DNA of 64,000 bases. It comes from Candidatus Dormiibacterota bacterium. Lineage in GTDB: Bacteria; Vulcanimicrobiota; Vulcanimicrobiia; Vulcanimicrobiales; Vulcanimicrobiaceae. The notes beneath the pieces were generated by a model that saw nothing but the letters and a program-made list of their open reading frames with translations, was not told the DNA's origin and made no database searches. This document shows, piece after piece, positions 1-9,050 of this stretch. A program made the translations under genes and the position numbers. The stretch is taken from assembly GCA_035532835.1 (NCBI GenBank), contig DATKQG010000009.1, positions 1 to 64,000 on the forward strand, in the 5' to 3' direction. How positions within the stretch are numbered: the stretch's first letter is position 1; every line of letters starts with the position of its first letter.

Positions 1-695
1 TTCGCTTCGAGCCGAATCTTGGAGCCGCGCTCCCACTCCACCACCTTGAACGGTCCGCTGCCGATCGGCATCGAGTTGAACGACGACGTATTGAACGAGC
101 CTTTGGCGTCGTTGACCTTGGCGAGAATATGCTCGGGAAGAATCGGCGCGTTGCCGTTGACGCCCCAAAGCTGCTCCAAGAACGGCGCATAGAGCTTCTT
201 CATATGGATAACCGCTTCGTACGGATTGACGCAGTCGATGCTCTTGATATCCTTGAAGCCGTCGGTCGTGTTGACGTTGTTGTGGGGATTCATGATGACT
301 TGCCACGTGAACACCAGATCCTTGCACGTGAGCGGCACGCCGTCTTGCCACTTGATATTGTGGCGCAATTTATACTTGAGCGTTAGGCCGTCTTTACTAA
401 CGTCGCCGTTAGCGACCGTCGGGACTTCGCTCAACGCGTCCGGGACGGGCTGCCCCTTATCGTTGTAGCGCACCGCGTACGAGAAGATGAACATGGAGAG
501 ATCGCCGGTGACCGAGGAAGAGCCGAGTTCGGAGACCAGCGTCTTGGGATCCTGATTCTCGGCAAACCGCAGCACGCCCGGCTGCGTCCACGTATTTGCG
601 CTGGAGGCCCCGCCGCCGGTGGAAACCTTCGCGCACGCGCACAGCGCGGCTACCGCGATCGCACTCGCGAACGCGCTTCGATAGAACGCTCTCAT
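1..695 (-). CDS. Peptide/solute ABC transporter substrate-binding lipoprotein (family 5), partial
   Basis: The N-terminal ~231 residues are present; the gene runs off the left edge. It begins MRAFYRSAF, with a hydrophobic signal and a lipobox-like LCAC, so it is probably a lipoprotein outside the inner membrane. The family-5 solute-binding pattern is clear: WTQPGVLRFAENQDPKTL, then DGLTLKYKLRHNIKWQDG, a FTWQVIMNPHNN motif and an ILPEHIL stretch. Family members bind oligopeptides or similar solutes for Opp/Dpp-type importers. Its ATG overlaps the stop of the preceding gene (ATGA), so the two are probably co-translated. A paralogue with the same motifs lies at 38870-40504; no permease or ATPase subunit is in the window, so the ligand is unknown. 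Confidence 0.88.
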   Translation of the reverse strand, partial: MRAFYRSAFASAIAVAALCACAKVSTGGGASSANTWTQPGVLRFAENQDPKTLVSELGSSSVTGDLSMFIFSYAVRYNDKGQPVPDALSEVPTVANGDVSKDGLTLKYKLRHNIKWQDGVPLTCKDLVFTWQVIMNPHNNVNTTDGFKDIKSIDCVNPYEAVIHMKKLYAPFLEQLWGVNGNAPILPEHILAKVNDAKGSFNTSSFNSMPIGSGPFKVVEWERGSKIRLEA

Positions 696-1867
696 ACCGC
701 GCCTCCTTCTTCGCCTGGTTCGGCGAGCATCGTGTTTGGATCGATCCCATGCCGTTCGCAGAACGCCCGGTAGGCACTCGGCGCGATTTCGGACGGCTTG
801 ATCTCGCTGCGGCCGCCCCAGAAAACGTTGGTGTACGTGAAGTCGATTCCGGCTTCGCGAAGGTGTTCGTCGATGGCGGCCTTGTTGGCCAACACGCGTT
901 CCTTCTCCATCCCGTGAGCCACGGCCATCACGTTGACGTGGCGAAACTCCGGTCCGCCCTCGCGCCAGTAGGCGTGCGTGATCACGTAATGCCGGCCGAC
1001 CTCGCGGCCCGCCTCCATCTCGCGACCGGCCGGCACGGCCCAGTGGAACAGCGCGTTGTATCGCGTCACGCGCTCGTTGTTCGCATCGGGCTTGACGTGT
1101 TCGAGGAACGTCGAAAAGCGCCCGACGACGCGACGCGCGTTCAAATCACGGCCGACCCGCATAAATTCGTCGAACGCCACGTTCGCTTCGGCGGCGCGCC
1201 CGCGCCACACGTCGCGCACGATTTCGTCCGGCGCGAACTCGCGTTTGAGCGCGGTAAGCACCCGCCATTCCAATTCCGAGAGCTCTACGATCGCGGTGTT
1301 CATCGGCTCGGCCATCGTCTCGGCCCGGGCGCCCGGCTCGAGCCCGCGACGGCGCACGTGCCCGACACCCAGCGCAAAAACAAACTTGGCCGGCATCAAC
1401 CTAAAGGCTTCGGCCCCGACTTCGCGCGCGAGAAACTCCGCATGTTTGCGAATGGAGTACCCTTGCGGTACTTTCAGCGTCGTCCAGAGACGATAATTAC
1501 TCCCCGGCGTCGCGCTATCGGTCGATCGAATGACGACGTGTCCCGAAAACGGGTCGTCGTTGAACATGTACTCGAAGGCCGCGTCGAGCCGATCGGCCGG
1601 CACCTGCCACGCGACCAGCGCGCCGCGGGCCAGGTTCGTCGACATGAGCGTTTGGCGTACGCGGCGGATCGTGCCGGCTTGCAGCATCGCGACGACGCGT
1701 TCGAGCACCGTTTCAACCGGCACCCCGCTCTGCGAGGCAATCTCCCCGAAGGGATCCTCTTGAAAACCGGCGAGCCGGTCTTCAGAGACGGCCAAAATAG
1801 CGGCATTGATCGGGTCCGAGACCGAGGTTGGGACGGTTGGGTGGTCGAGAGGCATATCGCGCTTCAT
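692..1867 (-). CDS. Two-domain AhbA/AhbB (siroheme decarboxylase)/Lrp-AsnC-like protein
   Basis: A 391-residue protein made of two tandem winged-helix plus ferredoxin-like units, roughly residues 15-185 and 190-375. Unit 1 has an HTH-like GVPVETVLERVVAML followed by GTIRRV and YRLWTTL (residues 125-131). Unit 2 has RRVVGRFSTFLEH, a WAVP motif, VTHAYWR-like HAYWREGGPEF and MAVAHG. This order matches siroheme decarboxylase subunits AhbA and AhbB (and NirD/NirL-type proteins), which are normally separate 150-180-residue chains of Lrp ancestry. Here they are fused. It lies 50 bases downstream of the TolC gene and overlaps the next gene. Whether it is an enzyme of heme synthesis or a regulator cannot be settled from sequence; no other heme gene is nearby. 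Confidence 0.6.
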   Translation of the reverse strand: MKRDMPLDHPTVPTSVSDPINAAILAVSEDRLAGFQEDPFGEIASQSGVPVETVLERVVAMLQAGTIRRVRQTLMSTNLARGALVAWQVPADRLDAAFEYMFNDDPFSGHVVIRSTDSATPGSNYRLWTTLKVPQGYSIRKHAEFLAREVGAEAFRLMPAKFVFALGVGHVRRRGLEPGARAETMAEPMNTAIVELSELEWRVLTALKREFAPDEIVRDVWRGRAAEANVAFDEFMRVGRDLNARRVVGRFSTFLEHVKPDANNERVTRYNALFHWAVPAGREMEAGREVGRHYVITHAYWREGGPEFRHVNVMAVAHGMEKERVLANKAAIDEHLREAGIDFTYTNVFWGGRSEIKPSEIAPSAYRAFCERHGIDPNTMLAEPGEEGGAV

Positions 1868-1916
1868 TTCACGCGCAGCGTCCCAACCCCCGGTTCCGGA
1901 GGAAGAGGGATGGTCT

Positions 1917-3386
1917 TTATGGGAGCGTCAGGTCGCCCGTACCCATCGCGTACGTATAGCGCTGCTCCGCCAAACGCTCGTTATAGATGCCGGTAATGTC
2001 GTCGCGCTGGGCCGTCGCAAGATTTGCTTCGGCGGTGACGATGTCGGTAATCGTCGCGGCGCCGACTTTGTACTTGGCTTGCGTCGCCTGTTGGTTGACC
2101 TGGGCGCTCTGCAATTCGGCTTGCGCCTGGAGCAACGATGCGCGAGCCGAAATGAGGTTCGCCAGCGCGCCGCGCACGTCGGATTCAACGGTCAGGCGCG
2201 ACCCCAGCAATCCCGCCGTCGCCTGGTCGAGTTGCGATTGCGCTATGGCGACGTTGTAATTGGTCAGCCCTTGATCGAAGATCGGAATCGTGAGCGTGGC
2301 GCCCAGGCTCTGCCCCGCGATCAGCTTCGGCGTTGCCGTGGGCAGCAATTCGGAGTAGCCGGTGCTCGCGTTGGCGGTAATCGACGGAAACCGTCCGAGC
2401 TTCGCGTAGCGTACGTTCTGCTGCGCCGATTCGACCGTATGTTCGGCCGAGAGGAAGTCCGGTCGCAGCGCCAGCGCCTCATTGAGCGCTTGCGCGTACG
2501 TGAGCACCTTCGGGCCGCCGCCGGCGCCGGCGAGCGGTTGCGGGTCGACCAGGGCGTCCGCGTTCAGCCCGAGATCGGTAGCGAACGTGGCTTGCGCGCC
2601 GATGGCCGCGCCCTGCGCCGTAATGAGCGCACCGCGGGCCTGTGCCGTTTGAAATTGCGCGGCCGCCAAATCCGACCGGGCGGCGGCGCCGAGCCGGATT
2701 TGCTGACGCACGGCGCCCTCTTGCGTTTCGAACTGTCGTACGAGCGATGCGTCCGCGTCGACGGTAGCATTGGCTTGCAGCACGCCGAAGTATGCCTGCG
2801 CGACCGTATAGTCGAGCGTCTGTAATTGGCGCACCAGCGTATCGCGCCCGGCGATGTCGCTCTCTTTTGCGGTGCGAATTGCCGCAATCACGCGACCGCC
2901 GTCGAAGATCAGTTGTTGAAGCTGCAACTGCCCGTTGATGGTCGTGACGTTACCTCCGATCGAGGTCGTACTGCCGCTGCCGCTCTGGGTTGTCCGCGAA
3001 CCGCCGTATGAGCGCGTGACGCTAGCGCTACCGCTGATATTCGGGAGTATCGCTTGCTTCTCCGAACTGTATTTTGCGGCGATCGCGCGATACTGCGCGC
3101 GCTCGGAAGCGAACGTCGGAGAGCCCATCACCGCTATGGCCACCGCCTGCGCGAGCGAAACGCTCGCGGGAACGTTCGCCGTGGGTTGCTGGCGTGAGAT
3201 GTCCGGCGCCGGGGTTCCGTACGCGGGGTAGGGCAACGGCGTGGTCGCCACAACGGGCGTCGGCACCGGCGTGGGAGCCTCGACCGGTGCGAGCGATTGC
3301 GCGCCTGCGCGCCACGGTGCGAGAACCCAAGCCAACACGAGCGCCAGCGCAGCGATGGAAGAGAACCAGGAACGCAAGTGCTTCAT
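1917..3386 (-). CDS. TolC-family outer membrane efflux protein
   Basis: This 489-residue protein starts with a signal peptide (ALALVLAWVLAPWRAGAQS). A short Pro-rich segment follows, then two outer-membrane-efflux repeats of long amphipathic helices. Typical signs are VAQAYFGVLQANATVDA in the first repeat, and VRYAKLGRFPSITANAS and QATQAKYKVGAATITDIV in the second. TolC-like trimers form the outer-membrane duct for RND, ABC or MFS export. The start overlaps the stop of the upstream adaptor gene by 4 bases, so the two are almost certainly one translationally coupled operon. The inner-membrane pump is not encoded beside them. Confidence 0.93.
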   Translation of the reverse strand: MKHLRSWFSSIAALALVLAWVLAPWRAGAQSLAPVEAPTPVPTPVVATTPLPYPAYGTPAPDISRQQPTANVPASVSLAQAVAIAVMGSPTFASERAQYRAIAAKYSSEKQAILPNISGSASVTRSYGGSRTTQSGSGSTTSIGGNVTTINGQLQLQQLIFDGGRVIAAIRTAKESDIAGRDTLVRQLQTLDYTVAQAYFGVLQANATVDADASLVRQFETQEGAVRQQIRLGAAARSDLAAAQFQTAQARGALITAQGAAIGAQATFATDLGLNADALVDPQPLAGAGGGPKVLTYAQALNEALALRPDFLSAEHTVESAQQNVRYAKLGRFPSITANASTGYSELLPTATPKLIAGQSLGATLTIPIFDQGLTNYNVAIAQSQLDQATAGLLGSRLTVESDVRGALANLISARASLLQAQAELQSAQVNQQATQAKYKVGAATITDIVTAEANLATAQRDDITGIYNERLAEQRYTYAMGTGDLTLP

Positions 3387-4663
3387 GAGTGCTTCATACC
3401 ACCTGCGGCTGCCGGCGAACCGGAAGCGTTCGGCGCCGGGGTCGCTCCGTTGACCGCCACCAGACTGCCGTCTTTGAGCGCGTCGGGCCGGGTGGTGATC
3501 ACCTTGGTTCCCGGTTGCACTTCGGGCGCGATCACTTCAGAGAGCGTGTCGGTCTGAACGCCGATCTTTACCGGCACCTCTTTTGCCTTATTGTCGGGGC
3601 CGACGACGTATACGGCGCTGCCGTTCTGGGTCTGCGCGATCGCCTCGCGCGGAACGACGATGGCATTGTTGGCGCGTTGTTTCGGTAAGGTCGCGGTTAT
3701 CAGCATGCCGCCGCGCAGCCGATTGCCGGCGTTCGGCATTTGTATCCGCGCGAGATACGACAGCGTGCCCTGCGTCGGGACCGCATTAACGGTGCTGATA
3801 CGTCCATTGAACGAAGCACCGGGTAAGGAACTCGACCGGAACGTCACGGTCGTACCGGGATGCACGTAATTGAGATCCTCATCCGGCACGTTGATATTGA
3901 TCCACACCGTATCGATGCGCGAGATCGCGAGAACCGGTTGCGAAGGGCTCGCCATCGCACCGGGATCCATCGAGCGGGCCGTAATCACTCCGCTAAACGG
4001 TGCGTACAGCGAGGTTTGGGCGATTTCGGTGCGCAGGATTCCGGCCTGCGCCCGCGCCGCTTCGGCCCCGGCAAGCGAGGCTTTCACGCTCTGCGCGCTC
4101 ACCTGGTCGTTCCGCATGCCGATCTGGGCGTTCTGATAGGCGCTCTGCGCTTGCACGTAATTGGAGCGCGCCGCTTCGAGCGCGGCCTGCGAAACGTAGC
4201 CCTGTTTGAAGAGCTGCAAGTTTTGGTTGTACACCAGTTGCGCGTTGGAGAGGGCGGCCTTGGCGGTCGAGAGCGTCGACGTATTCTGCTGCTGCGCCAC
4301 CGGCAGGCCGATCTGGGCGCCTTGAGCGCTGGCGGCTTGCTGATTTGCGGCGGCTTCCGCTTGCGCTAATTGCGCGCGCAACGTCGAAGCGTCGATGGTT
4401 GCCAACAGCTGGCCCGCCGAAACCCGGTCGCCGACGTTGACGTACACGCGCGAGACGGGGCCGCTCTGCTGAAAGGAGAGGGTGGATTGTTCGAGGGGGG
4501 CCACTTGTCCGTCGAGGGTGATGTACGTGGCGATGTCGCGCCGCTGAGCCGAAGCTACATCGACATTGAGCGGGGCCGGGCCGTGGTTGGCACTTCCGTG
4601 GCCACACCCGGCGAGAGCGACGGCTACGGCCAGAGCGGCAACCGTCAAACGTTGGTACTGCAT
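3383..4663 (-). CDS. RND efflux periplasmic adaptor (membrane fusion protein)
   Basis: A 426-residue lipoprotein of the HlyD/AcrA class. The ATG at 4663 is chosen because AGGAG lies just upstream and because it opens a clean lipoprotein signal ending LAGCGHG; an upstream in-frame start would bury this signal. Visible parts are a biotinyl-lipoyl-like segment (RVYVNVGDRVSAGQLLATID), a long Ala/Gln-rich hairpin, the returning lipoyl half (SLYAPFSGVITARSMDPG) and beta-barrel and membrane-proximal domains (NRLRGGMLITATLP). It should bridge an inner-membrane pump to the TolC protein encoded immediately downstream. The substrate cannot be inferred. Confidence 0.93.
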   Translation of the reverse strand: MQYQRLTVAALAVAVALAGCGHGSANHGPAPLNVDVASAQRRDIATYITLDGQVAPLEQSTLSFQQSGPVSRVYVNVGDRVSAGQLLATIDASTLRAQLAQAEAAANQQAASAQGAQIGLPVAQQQNTSTLSTAKAALSNAQLVYNQNLQLFKQGYVSQAALEAARSNYVQAQSAYQNAQIGMRNDQVSAQSVKASLAGAEAARAQAGILRTEIAQTSLYAPFSGVITARSMDPGAMASPSQPVLAISRIDTVWININVPDEDLNYVHPGTTVTFRSSSLPGASFNGRISTVNAVPTQGTLSYLARIQMPNAGNRLRGGMLITATLPKQRANNAIVVPREAIAQTQNGSAVYVVGPDNKAKEVPVKIGVQTDTLSEVIAPEVQPGTKVITTRPDALKDGSLVAVNGATPAPNASGSPAAAGGMKHS

Positions 4664-4794
4664 GATTCTCCTATTATTCGATGCGACGCGATCGATCACA
4701 TATACGGGCGAGGCGCTCAATTGATTCAACACCTACCGTCGAAACCTGAGAACGGGCTGATCGGCTGCAGGCGTGGATAGCGGGAGCAACTGCG

Positions 4795-5214
4795 ATGAGG
4801 GCGTATTGTCCATCAACAATGAGCGCGAAACTCGACATCGGCCGCTCGTATAGCCTTCAAAGCCGGGTAGAAGAGTGGATGACCGCCGCCAAGGCGGGAA
4901 ACGTGGGCGTCGAAGCGCTCTCCACTTCGATGCTCGTGCAATTGGTGGAGAATGCGGCCATCCACTGCATCGAGCCTGCGCTCGAGCCGGGCGAAGTCAC
5001 GCTCGGGACGCACGTCGATCTGGAACACCACAAGCCGGTGCCGGTCGGCTTCATCGTCCGCATCGAGGTAGAAATCGTCATGATCGACGGTCCGCGCGTC
5101 AGTTTTGCCGTCCAAGTCTTCGACGAGCAGGAGCCGGTGGCAGAGGGGACGCACGAACGTTACGTCATCGAGCGCTCGAAATTTCTGAGCCGTCTCGAAG
5201 AAAAGCTCTCATAA
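4795..5214 (+). CDS. FlK-like hot-dog thioesterase
   Basis: This 139-residue protein closely follows the fluoroacetyl-CoA thioesterase (FlK) pattern. The FlK catalytic residues Thr42, Glu50 and His76 align with Thr44, Glu52 and His78 here, in LSTSMLVQLVENAA and VDLEHHKPVPVG. The C-terminal GTHERYVIERSKF also matches the family. Such proteins are single hot-dog-fold dimers that hydrolyse short acyl-CoA thioesters. Most members outside fluoroacetate producers act on other, unknown acyl groups, so the substrate is open. GGGAG lies 8 bases before the ATG at 4795; an ATG at 4819 is an alternative start. The gene is divergent from the efflux operon. Confidence 0.85.
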   Translation: MRAYCPSTMSAKLDIGRSYSLQSRVEEWMTAAKAGNVGVEALSTSMLVQLVENAAIHCIEPALEPGEVTLGTHVDLEHHKPVPVGFIVRIEVEIVMIDGPRVSFAVQVFDEQEPVAEGTHERYVIERSKFLSRLEEKLS

Positions 5215-5425
5215 CCCCCATCCATCGGCCCGTTTCAAGAATTTATTAAGAATTCGCGGCTGATACTGCAGGGGGGGCAATCGTACGTTCCCGAAGAAGG
5301 TTCGGAAGGATTGTTATTGGGGTACCCCTGCGCCGCGCCGGTGGGCCGGTCCGCCGCGGGAACTCGGATGCGAAAGCGCCCGACCTAAAGCAAACTTGAG
5401 GTCTCATTCTTACTAGGAGGAAACA

Positions 5426-6790
5426 TTGAAGCGACTGAGCACCGGAGTCCTCGCCTTGCTGATGACAGCTGGCCTGGGACTCAATGCGGTCGCCGCCCCG
5501 ACCTCCGCATCGCATGGCAACATTGGAACCAACGCGATCGCGCAGGCTTCGGGCATGGCCGCCGAGGCTCCGCCGGCGAATTTCGGTTCTCCGCCGTCGG
5601 GCCAAATCCCGATTCTTTATAACGACCATCACGTGTACAGCAAGCCCGATACCCTCAAGCAGGGTCGCGTTCTCGCTGCGCTCGTGAAGGGCGGCACCGT
5701 GCTGATCCCACTTCGCTCGATGTTCGAGCAAATGGGCGCATCGGTATCGTATGATGCCGGCAGCAAGACCGTTACGGTCAGCAAGCCGGGAGCCGAGGTC
5801 AAAGTGACCGTCGGTAAACCAGAAGTCATGATCAACGGCGAATCGCGTCCTCTGGACGTCCCGCCGATGCTCTACAAGGGCAGCGTCCTCGTGCCGATCC
5901 GCGTTATTTCGGAAGGCATGGGAGCGTACGTCCAGTGGGTCCCCGACAAGCAACTCGTCGTGGTCCGCTACGTTCCGCCGACCCCGCCGCCAGCTCCGGC
6001 CACGCCGGAACCGACGGCCGCGCCGACGGCTCCTCCGACGCCGACCCCGGCGCCGGTAGCGACCCCGTATCAAGAGAAGTTCATCTCCGGCGATTACATT
6101 ATCTCGCCGAAGGTGTACAACGAGTTCTCTGCCGGGCAGAACAACAACAACAAGGACGGCTTCTCGTATCAACTCGATGGCGCCGCCGAGTTCACGGCTC
6201 TTAGCCTGCCGTGGATGCTCGAAGGCAATTATCGTCAGATCAACTACCAGCACGGACAGACGGCCCCAACGACCGCTGCTAATGCCGGCCAGATCTGCGA
6301 TGGTCTCAATGGTCATGCAACTGGGGGCGACCCGGGTTGCGTCACCGCCATCGGCGGACAGTTCCAGACGTTCGTTCCGGCCTTCACGGTGCGGAACTAC
6401 GACTTCGACGTGCGCTTGGGCCTCAAGGTCCTCAACCCGCGCGTCTACGTCGGCGTCGGCTACATGTTCCGTGCAAACAACGCCGGCTACCCGCGCCTCA
6501 CGGCGTTCGGTTTCGGCGCCGAGAAACTGCCTGATCTCGATCAGCCGTTCTCGATCTTCGGCAACCTGTGGTACTACCCGAACCTGAAGGGGAACTTCTC
6601 GAACCCCACTCAGAACTACACGTTGTCGTACAACTACATGAAGTATGAGCTTGGTGTAGCCTTCTCGCTCAAGAACAGCCCGCTGTTCTTCGACGCTGGC
6701 TTCCTCGGCGATAGCGCCAAGAACAAGCTGAATGCTCCGGCGAACGAATCGGCCAACGGTGCCTTCGTCGGTCTCGGTCTGAAGTTCTAA
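5426..6790 (+). CDS. Copper-amine-oxidase N-terminal domain protein with predicted outer-membrane beta-barrel
   Basis: Starts at TTG, fixed by a perfect AGGAGG five bases upstream and by the signal peptide MKRLSTGVLALLMTAGLGLN that follows. Residues ~70-180 form a Cu_amine_oxidN1 module (TVLIPLRSMFEQMGASVSYD and SVLVPIRVISEGMGAYVQW), a non-catalytic extracytoplasmic domain. A Pro/Ala/Thr linker (~185-215) leads into a ~240-residue region of alternating aromatic strands that ends LKF. A C-terminal Phe is typical of outer-membrane barrels. The gene is monocistronic, ended by the strong hairpin at 6812-6858. Abundant aromatic strands and the strong RBS suggest a well-expressed envelope protein; its function is unknown. 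Confidence 0.85.
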   Translation: MKRLSTGVLALLMTAGLGLNAVAAPTSASHGNIGTNAIAQASGMAAEAPPANFGSPPSGQIPILYNDHHVYSKPDTLKQGRVLAALVKGGTVLIPLRSMFEQMGASVSYDAGSKTVTVSKPGAEVKVTVGKPEVMINGESRPLDVPPMLYKGSVLVPIRVISEGMGAYVQWVPDKQLVVVRYVPPTPPPAPATPEPTAAPTAPPTPTPAPVATPYQEKFISGDYIISPKVYNEFSAGQNNNNKDGFSYQLDGAAEFTALSLPWMLEGNYRQINYQHGQTAPTTAANAGQICDGLNGHATGGDPGCVTAIGGQFQTFVPAFTVRNYDFDVRLGLKVLNPRVYVGVGYMFRANNAGYPRLTAFGFGAEKLPDLDQPFSIFGNLWYYPNLKGNFSNPTQNYTLSYNYMKYELGVAFSLKNSPLFFDAGFLGDSAKNKLNAPANESANGAFVGLGLKF

Positions 6791-6811
6791 CCGACTTCTC
6801 GACCGCAGGTC

Positions 6812-6858
6812 AAAAAGAAGAAGGCCCCCGGCAAACGCCGGGGGCCTTCTTCTTTTTT
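6812..6858 (+). terminator. Strong bidirectional intrinsic terminator
   Basis: A perfect 21-bp stem (6812-6832 pairing with 6837-6857) with loop AAAC. The GC core GGCCCCCGGC is flanked by an A-rich left arm and a T-rich right arm, so it can terminate transcription from both strands. It lies between the convergent CuAO-N gene and the secreted-protein gene that ends at 6874. Confidence 0.95.
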
Positions 6859-6873
6859 TGCGCGACGTCGTTA

Positions 6874-7611
6874 CTACGGCCGTGCGGTTGGTGCCGCGCT
6901 TGGGGCTGCGAGGGGTGCCGCGCTCGGCTCCTCGGACGGCAAAGGCGACGGTGTCGTCGGCGGGATGCACGACGGGGTGATGATTTGCACCTTTGGCTCA
7001 CCGGGTTGGGGGAGCGGCGTCGGCGTCGCAACCGGCGATGCGGCCGGCATCGGTGCGCCCGAAGGCAATGGGGTCGGGCAGACTTGGGCCATCGCAAACC
7101 AATGTTCGGTGAAGCCACGCGCTAGATCGGCTTTTTCAAGTTTGCCGAAATACGACGTCGGGTAACGCTTCACCAAAATCTGCATGTACTTCCAGGCTTT
7201 CTCCTGCGCCGGTTGCGTGTAGATTTTTTCGTACACCTGGACCGCCATGAAGTAACTGCGCGGCAGCTGCGGATCGTTGGGAAAACGCGAAGCCCATTGG
7301 TTCAACGCGTCGTCCGCAAACTTGATCTTGTTCACGATGCCGGAGTCGGTGGTATACGCCCCGGCCTCAATCGCGGCGTCGTGGAACGTATTGTTGATAC
7401 CGAGATAGCTCAGTTTCATTCGGCCGAAGTATTGGTCGCCTGGCGCGGAGTGCGTGTACTCCTCGCACTGCATGTGCTGCCACTTACTCGGCGACTTGCT
7501 ACAGGAGTCTTTTACTACGGGCTTTGACGGTGCGCTCGCGGCACCGGCGTGCGCCGTCACTGCCCCGCCGGCGAGTACTGCAGCGCAGAGCGTTAATATC
7601 GTGCGTTTCAC
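6874..7611 (-). CDS. Secreted protein with TPR-like helical domain and Pro-rich tail
   Basis: A 245-residue exported protein. The GTG at 7611 opens a good signal peptide (KRTILTLCAAVLAGGAVTAHA). The middle (~residues 40-160) is helical and resembles a BamD/TPR-type outer-membrane assembly or trafficking domain (DALNQWASRFPNDPQ, AWKYMQILVKRYP). Two short Cys-containing motifs precede it. The last ~75 residues are a low-complexity Pro/Ala/Ser/Thr tail. No enzymatic motif is seen. It is divergent from the nitrilase-like gene and convergent with the CuAO-N gene. Function unknown. Confidence 0.72.
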   Translation of the reverse strand: MKRTILTLCAAVLAGGAVTAHAGAASAPSKPVVKDSCSKSPSKWQHMQCEEYTHSAPGDQYFGRMKLSYLGINNTFHDAAIEAGAYTTDSGIVNKIKFADDALNQWASRFPNDPQLPRSYFMAVQVYEKIYTQPAQEKAWKYMQILVKRYPTSYFGKLEKADLARGFTEHWFAMAQVCPTPLPSGAPMPAASPVATPTPLPQPGEPKVQIITPSCIPPTTPSPLPSEEPSAAPLAAPSAAPTARP

Positions 7612-7757
7612 GTACGGTAAGTCTCCCTCATTTTCCAAGCTTGGGGGGGCTCGCGCGCCCGCCCGGGTTCGCGAGTTCATTCGCCATACAAACGTTTGTC
7701 CCGCGTGCGGCGTTGCCCCGGCAAGGCGAGCGCAAGGTAAACGCGAAACGCGAGGCG

Positions 7758-9050
7758 ATGACGCGTTCCATCCGGACGGCCGCTCTCCAGCTGTCGGCCA
7801 CACCCCGCGAAGCCTTCGCACGAGCGTGGCCGCTCCATCTCGCGGCGATCGAGCACGCCGCGGCGGGCTCCGACCTGCTCGTGCTTCCCGAGGCGACCCT
7901 CCCCGGTTACGTGTTGGGAAACGACCGCATCGACGATGCGGCAATCGAGCGAGCGATCGCACAATTGCGCGACGCCGCCAAGCGCCACGGCACGGTGATT
8001 GTGGCCGGGGTCGCGCAGCGAGTGAACGAGCAACTGCGCAACCGTGCGCTCGCGATCGAAGCCGATGGGACGATTGCCGGGCATGCCGATAAACTCTTTT
8101 TATGGCACTTCGACCGTAAATGGTTCGAAGCTGGCGACACCCTCGAACCGGTGGCCACCTCGCTCGGCCGGCTCGGCATATTAGTGTGCGCGGACGGACG
8201 CATGCCGGAAATTGCAAGCACGCTGGTCGATCGCGGAGCGGAGATCCTGGTCATGCCGACGGCGTGGGTCACGAGCGGGCGCGACCCCGAGCATTTGGAG
8301 AACGGTCAAGCCGACCTGCTGGTGCGCGTGCGCGCGTATGAAAACGGCGTGCCGTTCGTCGCGGCCAACAAGTGCGGCGTGGAACTCGGCATGGTTGCGT
8401 ATTGCGGAAAGAGCCAAATCGTCAGCGCGCGGGGCGAGGTCCTCGCGATCGCGGACGAACGTAACCAAACATCTATCACGCACGCGCTGGATATCGGCGG
8501 ATCGCTGCCCCATCGCGGCGCGGGCCGCCCGCGCGAGCGTGAGGTGAGCACACCCGACCCCGCGCGGAACATTCGGATCGCCATCTCTATGGATGCTCCG
8601 GACGAGCGAACGGCGCTACGCCTAGCCACCCTCGACGCGCGCTGCGTCCTAACGCCGCAGGGTTACGAACCCACCCTAGGCTCGGCCGAGATGCCGACGG
8701 TGCGCTGCTCCGATCTCGAACCGCTCGACCCCGGCTACCTCGCCGGGTATCGACGGCTCGGGTACCGCGTCGCGGCCTGGGATGTGGTTCGCGCAACGGC
8801 ATGGATGCAGAGCGTCGCGCGAGCGCGAGCGCTGGAATTACGCATCTACGTGATCGTCTTCGACCGGCAGGCCGACCGCGCGTATGCCGTCGATCCGGAT
8901 GGCGCGATCGTGGCCGGAACCTTCGGCGATTATCGCATGGCAAGCTTTTCGCTCGATCTGCGGCGAACGATGGAAACCAGCGTCGCACCCGGCACCGATA
9001 TAGGTGAAGGGCTCGAGCGCGTCCACGCCGCCATTTCCGGAGTTACATGA
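7758..9050 (+). CDS. Carbon-nitrogen hydrolase (nitrilase superfamily), tandem domains
   Basis: Residues ~1-270 form a complete nitrilase-superfamily domain: catalytic Glu in LVLPEATLPGY, Lys in HADKLFLWHFD and Cys in LGILVCADGRMPE. Residues ~275-430 look like a second, degenerate copy. It keeps the C-terminal family outline (ARARALELRIYVIVFD, VDPDGAIVAGTFGDYRM) but no Glu-Lys-Cys set. Superfamily enzymes hydrolyse amides or nitriles; the substrate is unknown. The ATG at 7758 is preferred because it gives a standard nitrilase N-terminus (RTAALQLSA). It opens a six-gene plus-strand run and overlaps the next gene by 4 bases. Confidence 0.82.
   Translation: MTRSIRTAALQLSATPREAFARAWPLHLAAIEHAAAGSDLLVLPEATLPGYVLGNDRIDDAAIERAIAQLRDAAKRHGTVIVAGVAQRVNEQLRNRALAIEADGTIAGHADKLFLWHFDRKWFEAGDTLEPVATSLGRLGILVCADGRMPEIASTLVDRGAEILVMPTAWVTSGRDPEHLENGQADLLVRVRAYENGVPFVAANKCGVELGMVAYCGKSQIVSARGEVLAIADERNQTSITHALDIGGSLPHRGAGRPREREVSTPDPARNIRIAISMDAPDERTALRLATLDARCVLTPQGYEPTLGSAEMPTVRCSDLEPLDPGYLAGYRRLGYRVAAWDVVRATAWMQSVARARALELRIYVIVFDRQADRAYAVDPDGAIVAGTFGDYRMASFSLDLRRTMETSVAPGTDIGEGLERVHAAISGVT

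Noticed and set aside
5246-6970. 574-residue minus-strand open frame
   Set aside because: It is antisense to the CuAO-N beta-barrel gene (5426-6790), which has a perfect RBS, signal peptide and domain motifs; the antisense protein is Arg-rich without any family pattern.
7612-8217. N-terminal extension of the secreted-protein frame (to 8217, minus)
   Set aside because: It lies antisense to the nitrilase-like gene and lacks family features; the GTG at 7611 opens a clean signal peptide.
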